This document shows, piece by piece, positions 6,728 through 13,683 of a stretch of 16,568 nt of DNA; the first letter of the stretch is position 1; each line of letters begins with the position of its first letter. The notes below the pieces were generated by a model that did no database searches, was not told the origin of the DNA, and was given only the letters and a program-made list of their open reading frames with translations. The position numbers and the translations under genes are program-made. The stretch is from an uncultured Haloferula sp. (lineage in GTDB: Bacteria > Verrucomicrobiota > Verrucomicrobiae > Verrucomicrobiales > Akkermansiaceae). The stretch lies in contig CAMPGU010000066.1 of NCBI GenBank assembly GCA_946885645.1, positions 1 through 16,568 of the forward strand, given 5' to 3'.

Positions 6728-8920
6728 TTACTTCACTTCCGCGGTGCTTGTCAGTGCGGAGATCTTCTTTTCGATCGCTTTCGCCCACATTTCGTATCCG
6801 GCCAGCTGCGGATGGAGGAAATCCGGCATGGTGGCGGCTGGCAAGACTCCGTCCGGTGCGAGGAAGGCGGCACCGGCGTCCAGCCAATGGACCTTGTCCC
6901 CGTCCGCGAAAGTTTTGATCCGCCCGTTGATGGCGTCGTTGATCTGCCTGAGTTTCCCATCCGGTTTCTCGTCGCGGGGGAAGACGGAGAGGAGCAGGAT
7001 CTTGGCCTCCGGCTTCCGGTCCTGGAGCAATTCGAGGATCAGTTTGATCCCCTCGGCCGTCTGCTCCGGCGGATCCTGGCGGTGGCCGGTATTGTTGGTG
7101 CCGATCATCAGGACGAAGAGCTTGGGATCGACGTTCTCCAGCTCGCCGTTCATTAGCCGCCAGAGCACGTGCTCGGTGCGGTCGCCGGAGTAGCCGAGGT
7201 TCAAGGCCTTCCGCTGGCCGTAGTATCGATCCCAGACCGGCTTGCCGTGGCCTTCCCAGCCCTGGGTGATCGAATCGCCGATGAAGACGAGTTCGTGCCC
7301 GCCCTGCTTCGCCAGAGAGGTCTTCTCCGCATGCCTCTCCTTCCACCAGCCCTCACCCAGGCGGTTCCCGGGAAGGGTCGCGGGGCTCATCCGATACTCC
7401 TGGCGCACCGCGGCATAGCGGTTCTTCAGCTCTGCAAAGAGTCCGGCGTAAGCGGGATCATCGTGCACCGACCTCATCTCCTCCGGATCCTTCACCAGAT
7501 CGAAGAGGTTCCACTCGTTCGTCTTCGGGAAAAAGATCAGCTTGTGGGTGCGCGTGCGGATACCGTCGTGGGCGGCTACGGCGTGCGTCCTTTCCCCGCT
7601 ATAGAAATAGTAAATCTCCTTGCGCCAATCGCCGGGGGTCTCGCCCTTCAGGACGGGGAGCAGGCTCCTACCCTGGATACCTGCCGGAATTTCCGCTCCC
7701 GCTGCTTCGAGAAAGGTGGGGGCGTAGTCGATGTTCTGGATCAAGGTGTCGCTCCGGGTGCCGGGGGAGACCACGCCGGGCCAGCGGATCAGGAAGGGCA
7801 TGGCAAGGCTTTGCTCGAACATCCAGCGCTTGTCATACCAACCGTGTTCGCCGAGGTAGAAACCTTGGTCGGAGGAATAGATGACCAGCGTGTTTTTTGC
7901 CAGGCCGCTCTTGTCGAGATAGTCGAGCATGCGGCCGACGTTCTCGTCCACGGCGCGGACGCAGCGCAGGTAGTCCTTCAAATAGCGCTGGTATTTCCAT
8001 CGGGTGATGTCCTTGGCTCCCAGCTTCCCGGCCTTCATGTCCGTGGCGAAGGCGGCGTTCCCGGGCTCATAGGCAGCGTCCCATGAAGCCTGCTGCTCCG
8101 GGGTCATACGGCGGTATTCTCCATTCGGATGTTCGCTGGTGAAGTGCTCCGGGAAGAGATTGTCGCCCTTGAACTTCATGTCGTGCGCCCATGACATGTT
8201 CCGCGCGATTTCCATTTCCTGCCGTTTCAGGGTCGCGCTGCGGTTCGAGTAGTCGTCGAAGAGCGTCGCGGGTTCCGGCAGGGTGACGTCCTTGAACAAC
8301 CCGTAGTGCCGCGGGGCGGGGGACCAGTTCCGGTGCGGGGCCTTGTGCTGGCACATCAGGACGAAGGGCTTCGACTTGTCCCGCCCGCTTTCCAGCCAAG
8401 CGATCGCCTTGTCGGTGATGATGTCGGTGCAGTAGCCCTTCACCCTGGCCGGGCCTGCCGTGGTGATGAAGTCGGGATTGTAGTAGCTTCCTTGGCCGGG
8501 GAGGATCTCCCAGTGGTCGAAGCCGGTGGGGCGGCTGACGAGGTGCCATTTGCCGACGAGCGAGGTCTGATAGCCCGCCTTTTGTAGCAGCTTGGGAAAA
8601 GTCGTTTGGCTTCCGTCGAAGCGGGCGTTGTCGTTATCCAGGAAGCCGTTGATGTGGCTGTGCTTCCCCGTGAGAATGGCGGCGCGGGATGGGCCACAGA
8701 TCGAATTCGAGCAGTAGGAACGGGTGAAGACGGCACCCTCCTTGGCAAGACGGTCGATGTTGGGCGTCGGGGCCACCTCCTTCAGCGGGCCGCCATAAGC
8801 TGAAATGGCATCGAGCGCGTGGTCGTCGGAGAAAATGAAGAGGATGTTCGGTCGTTCCCGGGCAAGAAGCGTGGAGCCGAGGAGGGTGAGAAGAGCAGCC
8901 AGTCGCATGGGAGCCATCAT
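6728..8920 (-). CDS. Secreted sulfatase fused to a C-terminal SGNH/GDSL-type esterase
   Basis: The 730-residue protein starts with a short signal peptide (about residues 1-20). Residues 22-510 form a type I sulfatase. They include metal-binding FSDDH (30-34), the formylglycine signature CGPSRA with Cys75, LTGKHSHINGF (84-94) and SSDQGFYLGEHG (349-360). The sequence resembles N-acetylglucosamine-6-sulfatase and mucin-desulfating enzymes. Residues about 543-715 form an SGNH hydrolase of the PAF-acetylhydrolase-like type: FIGDSITQG with Ser550, NLGYSGD with Gly577, GTNN with Asn610, and DFLH with Asp700 and His703. All key residues of both domains are present. The likely role is to remove sulfate and O-acyl groups from one host or algal glycan in the periplasm or outside the cell. 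Cys75 needs oxidation by a maturase not encoded here. ATG occurs at 8920, 8917 and 8908; the last gives the tightest signal peptide. Confidence 0.93.
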   Translation of the reverse strand: MMAPMRLAALLTLLGSTLLARERPNILFIFSDDHALDAISAYGGPLKEVAPTPNIDRLAKEGAVFTRSYCSNSICGPSRAAILTGKHSHINGFLDNDNARFDGSQTTFPKLLQKAGYQTSLVGKWHLVSRPTGFDHWEILPGQGSYYNPDFITTAGPARVKGYCTDIITDKAIAWLESGRDKSKPFVLMCQHKAPHRNWSPAPRHYGLFKDVTLPEPATLFDDYSNRSATLKRQEMEIARNMSWAHDMKFKGDNLFPEHFTSEHPNGEYRRMTPEQQASWDAAYEPGNAAFATDMKAGKLGAKDITRWKYQRYLKDYLRCVRAVDENVGRMLDYLDKSGLAKNTLVIYSSDQGFYLGEHGWYDKRWMFEQSLAMPFLIRWPGVVSPGTRSDTLIQNIDYAPTFLEAAGAEIPAGIQGRSLLPVLKGETPGDWRKEIYYFYSGERTHAVAAHDGIRTRTHKLIFFPKTNEWNLFDLVKDPEEMRSVHDDPAYAGLFAELKNRYAAVRQEYRMSPATLPGNRLGEGWWKERHAEKTSLAKQGGHELVFIGDSITQGWEGHGKPVWDRYYGQRKALNLGYSGDRTEHVLWRLMNGELENVDPKLFVLMIGTNNTGHRQDPPEQTAEGIKLILELLQDRKPEAKILLLSVFPRDEKPDGKLRQINDAINGRIKTFADGDKVHWLDAGAAFLAPDGVLPAATMPDFLHPQLAGYEMWAKAIEKKISALTSTAEVK

Positions 8921-9015
8921 ACGAAAGCAGCGCGCATTCCTTGCAAGGAGAAGAGGAAGCCGGGGCGAAACTGCCGTTTGACGCCGTAGTCCCGACCGTC
9001 TTTGCTAACGAGGCT

Positions 9016-9456
9016 ATGAAAATCGTGCCTCTCATCAGTTCCGGCGTTGCCGGCCCCCTCGGCGTGCTCCATCTTCCCCGCCTGTGGCTAAAAGTTTCCT
9101 TGGAAGCCCGCGGCTTGCTTGCCGATGGCTATCCCGGTGCCGGCCACGGCTACGACCAGATGGTCATCAACGCCCTCGGCCTCGACCGGGATGCGGTGCT
9201 CGCTTACATCGCCGACACGCGCCCGACCTATCCGCAGTTCGAGACATGGGTGAAGGGCCAGCCGGACGTGAAGCTGGATGCGGTGACGATTTCCACCCTG
9301 AATGCCTCGATCACCGGCTACATTCACGGCGACGATGTCCGCAAGCCGATTCTGGCCGCGGCGGGGATTCCCGACGATGCCGCTGCGCCGAAGGACGCCA
9401 TCAACCTGAACAATCTCGATGATTGGCAGGAGTTCCATGCCGCGGTGCTGAAGTGA
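9016..9456 (+). CDS. DUF5069 domain-containing protein
   Basis: This 146-residue protein of unknown function matches, by recall, the DUF5069 family common in Verrucomicrobiota. The opening (MKIVPLISSGVAGPLGVLHL) followed by PRLWLKVSLEA is characteristic, as are GYDQMVINALGLDRD and the end NLNNLDDWQEFHAAVL. There is no signal peptide or membrane segment, so it is probably cytosolic. The open frame extends upstream to a TTG at 8941, but those 25 residues do not look native, and the family begins at the ATG at 9016. GAGG lies 2 nt before the ATG, too close for a good ribosome-binding site. It is divergent from the sulfatase across 95 bp and is followed by clpB on the same strand after 266 bp, so it is probably transcribed alone. 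Confidence 0.85.
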   Translation: MKIVPLISSGVAGPLGVLHLPRLWLKVSLEARGLLADGYPGAGHGYDQMVINALGLDRDAVLAYIADTRPTYPQFETWVKGQPDVKLDAVTISTLNASITGYIHGDDVRKPILAAAGIPDDAAAPKDAINLNNLDDWQEFHAAVLK

Positions 9457-9483
9457 TCGGTCACCCGGCCCCGCCCTTACCGG

Positions 9484-9503
9484 AGCCTATCGCATAGGGG
9501 GCT
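9484..9503 (+). repeat. Small hairpin after the DUF5069 gene
   Basis: CCTAT-CGC-ATAGG (9486-9498) is a perfect 5-bp stem with a 3-nt loop. AGC and GCT at the flanks can add three pairs across a 2-nt bulge. It lies 28 bp after the DUF5069 stop and could help end that transcript, but no U-tract follows. The rest of 9457-9722 holds no credible gene. Confidence 0.25.
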
Positions 9504-9633
9504 GAAATGACGAGCCCGCGGGATAGTCGATCCTCGGTGCGCCGGCCCGGTTGGTCGCGTCTTCGCATGAGATCGTGGTGATTCGGGTGCCTCCATAGCG
9601 TCCTATCGGAACAAATTTTTTGAATAAAGACGC

Positions 9634-9642
9634 TGCTATGAT
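9634..9642 (+). promoter_or_regulatory. Candidate extended -10 promoter of clpB
   Basis: TGCTATGAT at 9634-9642 matches an extended -10 element (TG, one base, then TATGAT, one mismatch to TATAAT). It sits in a locally AT-rich stretch (9611-9660) within an otherwise GC-rich region. No clear -35 hexamer lies 16-18 bp upstream, only an A/T run, which is common for extended -10 promoters. Transcription would start near 9649, leaving a leader of about 75 nt before the clpB ATG. No CIRCE element is visible. Confidence 0.4.
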
Positions 9643-9722
9643 ATTCCATGCTCAATAAATCGCGAGCGGAGACCGGCAATCCGCTGCAATCGCTCTATAT
9701 TGCCCCCTAATCTCCTGAACCC

Positions 9723-12299
9723 ATGGGACTCGACAAACTCACCAACAAGCTCCAGGAAGCCCTTCAAGCCGCCCAGCGGCTGGCGTCGAAGTCGGCGCAT
9801 CCCGAATTGAAGGGTTCACACCTCCTGCTCGCCATGCTCCAGCAGGAAGGCGGCATCCTGGCTCCCATCCTCCAGAAGGCCGAAGTGGATCTCACCAAGC
9901 TGAAGGCCTCCGTGGCCGCGGCCCTTGCCCGGGAGCCAAGCCAGCAGGGCGGCACCACGCAGCCCCAGATCAGCTACGGCCTGCGCGCGACCCTTGATGC
10001 CGCGGACGAGATCCGCGAGTCGATGGGCGACGATTTTCTCAGTGTGGAGCATGTCCTGCTCGGCGCGCTGAAAGCGGATTCCCCGGAGGGCAGGCTGCTC
10101 AAGGAGGCCGGTCTCGATGAAAAGAAAGCGAAGAAGGCGATCGAAGGGATCCGCGGCCCGCAAAAAGTGACCGATCAGGATCCCGAGGGCAAATACCAGA
10201 CCCTGGAGAAATACGGCGCCGATCTCACGGCCCGCGCGCGCGAGGGGAAGATCGACCCCGTGATCGGCCGTGACAACGAGATCCGGCGGGTGATGCAGGT
10301 GCTTTCCCGCCGCACGAAGAACAACCCCGTGCTCATCGGCGAGCCGGGGGTGGGCAAGACCGCCATCGTCGAAGGCCTCGCCCGCCGCATTGTTTCCGGC
10401 GACGTGCCGGATTCGATGAAGGACAAGCGCATCATCGTCATGGATATCGGCGGGATGCTCGCGGGGGCGAAGTACCGGGGTGAATTCGAGGAGCGCCTGA
10501 AGGCTTTCCTGAAAGAAGTCACGGAGTCCTCGGGGGAAATCATCCTCTTCATCGACGAGCTCCACACCATCGTCGGGGCGGGCGCCAGCGAAGGCGCGGT
10601 GGATGCTTCCAATCTCCTGAAGCCGCAGCTTGCCCGCGGCGAGCTGCGCACTATCGGCGCCACCACGCTGGATGAATACCGCAAGCACATCGAGAAGGAT
10701 GCTGCTCTGGAGCGGCGCTTCCAGCCGGTAATGGTCGGCGAGCCTTCGGTCGAGGATACCATCGCCATCCTGCGCGGGCTGAAGGAGCGTTACGAGGTCC
10801 ACCACGGCGTCCGGATCCAGGATGGAGCGCTGGTCTCCGCCGCGATCCTTTCCGACCGTTACATTTCCGACCGGTTCCTGCCCGACAAGGCGGTGGACCT
10901 GGTAGATGAATCCGCATCGCGCCTGAAGATCGAGCTCGATTCCATGCCGACCGAGATCGACCAGATCGAGCGGGAGATCCTCCAGCTCGAGATGGAGAAG
11001 AAGGCGCTTGAAAAGGAGTCCGACAAAGCCAGCGAAGCCCGGCTCGAAAAGGTCAAGGAGGAGCAGGCGAATCTCAAGGAGCAATCCTCCGCCCTCATGG
11101 GTCAATGGAGGAACGAAAAGGAGATCATCGACAAAGTCCGCGCCGCCCAGGGACAGATCGATGCCCTGAAGACCGAAGCGGAGCAGGCCCAGCGGATCGG
11201 GGATCTCACCCGTGCGTCGGAGATTACCTACGGCAGAATCCCCGAGGCGCACCGTGCGCTGGACGAGGCGAAAGGACGGCTCGTCGAGCTCCAGAAGTCC
11301 GGCGCGATCCTCAAGGAAGAGGTGACCGAAGAAGACATCGCCCGCGTGGTATCCTCGTGGACGGGGATTCCCGTGTCGCGCTTGCAGGAGGGCGAGAAGG
11401 AGAAGCTGGTCCACATGGAGGAGCGGCTGGGCGAGCGCGTGATCGGCCAGAAGAAGGCAATCAAGGCCGTCTCCAATGCCGTCCGCCGCGCTCGCGCGGG
11501 CCTGCAGGACGAGAACCGGCCGATCGGCTCCTTCCTCTTCCTCGGCCCCACCGGCGTCGGGAAGACGGAACTCTCCAAGGCACTCGCCGAGTTCCTCTTC
11601 GATGACGAGCATGCCATGGTGCGCATCGACATGTCCGAGTACATGGAGAAGCACAGCGTTTCCCGCCTGATCGGCGCGCCTCCGGGCTACGTCGGCTACG
11701 ACGAAGGCGGCCAGCTGTCCGAACACGTCCGCCGAAAGCCCTACTCGGTGGTGCTCTTCGACGAGATCGAGAAGGCGCACCCGGATGTCTTCAACGTCCT
11801 GCTGCAGGTGCTCGATGACGGCCGCATCACCGACGGCCAGGGCCGGACCGTGGATTTCCGGAACACGGTGCTCATCATGACCTCGAACATCGGCAGCCAG
11901 TACATCCTCGGTGAGGAGAATGCCGAGCAGCGCGAGGCGAAGGTGCTGGACGCCCTGCGCCAGCACTTCCGGCCGGAATTCCTCAACCGCATCGATGAGA
12001 CGATCATCTTCGACCGCCTGCGCCGCGAGGAGCTGACCACGATCGTCGATATCCAGCTCGACCGCGTGCGGAAACGCTTGGCGAAGCAAGGGCTGGCGCT
12101 TGCCCTCACGGAGCAGGCGAAGGAATACATCGGCAATCAGGGCTACGATCCGGTGTACGGAGCACGCCCGCTGAAGCGCGCGATCCAGCATCACCTGCTC
12201 GACCCGCTGTCCCTCGAGATCCTCGACGGGAAATTCCAGGAGGGGGATGTGATCACCGCGGATGTCCGCGACGGCACCATGGATTTCCGCACGGATTGA
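9723..12299 (+). CDS. clpB: ATP-dependent chaperone ClpB (protein disaggregase)
   Basis: ClpB is a hexameric AAA+ disaggregase that pulls polypeptides out of aggregates together with DnaK/DnaJ/GrpE in the cytoplasm. The 858-residue protein is full length. It has the Clp N-domain (about 1-148), NBD1 with Walker A GEPGVGKT (206-213), Walker B ILFIDE (274-279) and arginine fingers Arg331/Arg332. A coiled-coil middle domain (about 405-530) follows; this identifies ClpB rather than ClpA or ClpC. NBD2 has Walker A GPTGVGKT (608-615), Walker B VVLFDE (676-681), Arg756 in NRID and sensor 2 GARPLKRA (813-820). There is no ClpP-binding IGL/F loop of ClpA type, as expected. The start [10 protein letters not shown] aligns with known ClpB N-termini, although no Shine-Dalgarno precedes it. 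The gene is convergent with the metallopeptidase gene, only 31 bp away. Confidence 0.98.
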   Translation: MGLDKLTNKLQEALQAAQRLASKSAHPELKGSHLLLAMLQQEGGILAPILQKAEVDLTKLKASVAAALAREPSQQGGTTQPQISYGLRATLDAADEIRESMGDDFLSVEHVLLGALKADSPEGRLLKEAGLDEKKAKKAIEGIRGPQKVTDQDPEGKYQTLEKYGADLTARAREGKIDPVIGRDNEIRRVMQVLSRRTKNNPVLIGEPGVGKTAIVEGLARRIVSGDVPDSMKDKRIIVMDIGGMLAGAKYRGEFEERLKAFLKEVTESSGEIILFIDELHTIVGAGASEGAVDASNLLKPQLARGELRTIGATTLDEYRKHIEKDAALERRFQPVMVGEPSVEDTIAILRGLKERYEVHHGVRIQDGALVSAAILSDRYISDRFLPDKAVDLVDESASRLKIELDSMPTEIDQIEREILQLEMEKKALEKESDKASEARLEKVKEEQANLKEQSSALMGQWRNEKEIIDKVRAAQGQIDALKTEAEQAQRIGDLTRASEITYGRIPEAHRALDEAKGRLVELQKSGAILKEEVTEEDIARVVSSWTGIPVSRLQEGEKEKLVHMEERLGERVIGQKKAIKAVSNAVRRARAGLQDENRPIGSFLFLGPTGVGKTELSKALAEFLFDDEHAMVRIDMSEYMEKHSVSRLIGAPPGYVGYDEGGQLSEHVRRKPYSVVLFDEIEKAHPDVFNVLLQVLDDGRITDGQGRTVDFRNTVLIMTSNIGSQYILGEENAEQREAKVLDALRQHFRPEFLNRIDETIIFDRLRREELTTIVDIQLDRVRKRLAKQGLALALTEQAKEYIGNQGYDPVYGARPLKRAIQHHLLDPLSLEILDGKFQEGDVITADVRDGTMDFRTD

Positions 12300-12330
12300 A
12301 GGGTCGCCGCAAGGTCGAGGCGCTATTCAC

Positions 12331-13683
12331 CTATCGCTCCTGCTGCCCTTCAGCCGCCTTGCCGCCGATAGTGCTCAGGCGCGCTTTTTCGAGGGCGGTC
12401 CTGACTTGGAAGAGCAACTCGCCTTTGTCGCGGCTGTCCAAAAGGAGAGCCATCTCCCGGAAGGGGAGCTCCTCCGGTTTGCAGTCGAAAGGGAAGTCGG
12501 GTGCCACCGGCGGCTTGAGAGAGGCCGGGAAGCGGTAGTTTCCTCCTCCCACGTCCTGGACCTCCGGCCGTTTGATGAACTCCTGGAATGCCTTCTCGTA
12601 CGCTTCCTGTTCTTTCCGGTAGGTCTCGATCCGTTCCGCATTCCTGACGGAGGCGGCGATGAAGCGCTGGAGCCGGGCGGCGTCGCCGTCCCCGTCCAAA
12701 TGGATGAAGTAGTAGGTGAGGAGGAGACCGGCGTGGTAGAGCTTCGGGATCTCCGCCGCGGTCTCGGGTCTCAGGGTGGGCGGGAGCCCCGAGCTTCGCA
12801 ATGGCTTCCCGCCATTTTGCCACGTGCCGTGATCCATCGAGAATGTTTCATTGAGGGAAAATGCCGGCTCCTGCGCATTGTGTTTCCGGAGGGCGCTCAG
12901 GTGCCCCTCCGGACTGAAGGCCCCGATGCGCATGGGCATTAGTTCCATGTACTCCGCCGCCCCCTCGATCAGCCACATCGGCAGCGTCTGGAGAGCGTCG
13001 TCCATCATCATGTGGGTCAACTCATGGATCAGCGTCTTCGTGGTGTATTCCGAAGTCCGCTGCCACCCGCTCGACATTTCCTTCAGCCCGAGCGATTCGA
13101 AGGGCACCATGAAGACTTTCTTCGCCGGCATGTAGACTCCCGCGCTGTTGGTGGGTCCACCCGCCCGGATGTACCGCTCCCGGTTCCGGTAGAGTTCGGC
13201 ACGGAAGTGCCCGCCCTTGGGCCTTGCCAGCATGCCCCAGGGGGAAGCTTCGAGAAGGCGGTAGGTCCCCTCGAAGACCCGCGCGATGTCCTTCACCACC
13301 AACTGGCCCAGTTCGTCCTCGGAGTGGATCTCGAAATGGCGGGTCCGGTAGATCGGTTTACTGCCCGTGGAGACCGTCTCCACCTCGATTTCATCCAGGT
13401 TGATCTTGATGTCGCCCGGCCATTTCTTCCACGGCTTCGGCAGCGCCCAGCCCCGCTTGGCGACGAAGTCCCGATCCGCCTCGCTCAGGCGGGAGAGCGG
13501 CACCTTGGAGGTCTTGCCGCTGCCGGAGAGCTTGATCGCAACGGCACCGCCCTCCGTTCCTAGCATTGAGCCGCTGATCTTCCTGCCGTCGGTACTCGTC
13601 CATTCCCGCGCGCTGCCTGTTTCTTCGCCAGCGGCGATCGACCAGGCCAGGAGAAGGAGAAGAAAGGCCCGGTGCAGGATCAT
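12331..13683 (-). CDS. Secreted SHD1-domain zinc metallopeptidase-like protein
   Basis: From the ATG at 13683 this is a 450-residue protein with a signal peptide (MILHRAFLLLLLAWSIAAG). Residues about 26-76 (REWTSTDGRKISGSMLG through VPLSRLSEADRDFV) form an SHD1-like domain, common in secreted Planctomycetes/Verrucomicrobia proteins. A peptidase-like region follows with HELTH (220-224) and WLIEGAAEYME (237-247). This is a gluzincin HExxH plus downstream Glu pattern, with His220, His224 and Glu240 as likely zinc ligands and Glu221 as catalytic base. It is similar in style to DUF1570-type proteins. The substrate is unknown. A GTG at 13713 would add 10 residues before the signal peptide and is less likely. 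AGGG lies 8 nt before the ATG, one of the better ribosome-binding sites here. The ATG overlaps the upstream frame's TGA as ATGA, but that stop may be a frameshift by-product. Confidence 0.82.
   Translation of the reverse strand: MILHRAFLLLLLAWSIAAGEETGSAREWTSTDGRKISGSMLGTEGGAVAIKLSGSGKTSKVPLSRLSEADRDFVAKRGWALPKPWKKWPGDIKINLDEIEVETVSTGSKPIYRTRHFEIHSEDELGQLVVKDIARVFEGTYRLLEASPWGMLARPKGGHFRAELYRNRERYIRAGGPTNSAGVYMPAKKVFMVPFESLGLKEMSSGWQRTSEYTTKTLIHELTHMMMDDALQTLPMWLIEGAAEYMELMPMRIGAFSPEGHLSALRKHNAQEPAFSLNETFSMDHGTWQNGGKPLRSSGLPPTLRPETAAEIPKLYHAGLLLTYYFIHLDGDGDAARLQRFIAASVRNAERIETYRKEQEAYEKAFQEFIKRPEVQDVGGGNYRFPASLKPPVAPDFPFDCKPEELPFREMALLLDSRDKGELLFQVRTALEKARLSTIGGKAAEGQQER

Noticed and set aside
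7169..8086. 305-codon plus-strand frame
   Set aside because: Antisense to the sulfatase domain, with no domain of its own.
8978..9006. TTGACG followed after 17 bp by TTTGCT, as a promoter for DUF5069
   Set aside because: The -10 match is poor and the leader would be only a few bases long.
9461..9679. 72-codon minus-strand frame between DUF5069 and clpB
   Set aside because: No recognisable motif, and it covers the candidate clpB promoter.
9816..12194. 792-codon open frame antisense to clpB
   Set aside because: It lies wholly inside clpB in a complementary frame. Its Leu/Arg/Asp-rich product has no recognisable domain and follows from GC-biased third codon positions.
13680..13683. ATGA overlap as evidence of translational coupling between the NamZ fusion and the metallopeptidase
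   Set aside because: The upstream stop is probably a product of the frameshift. The ancestral stop is likely at 13750, leaving a 66-nt gap.
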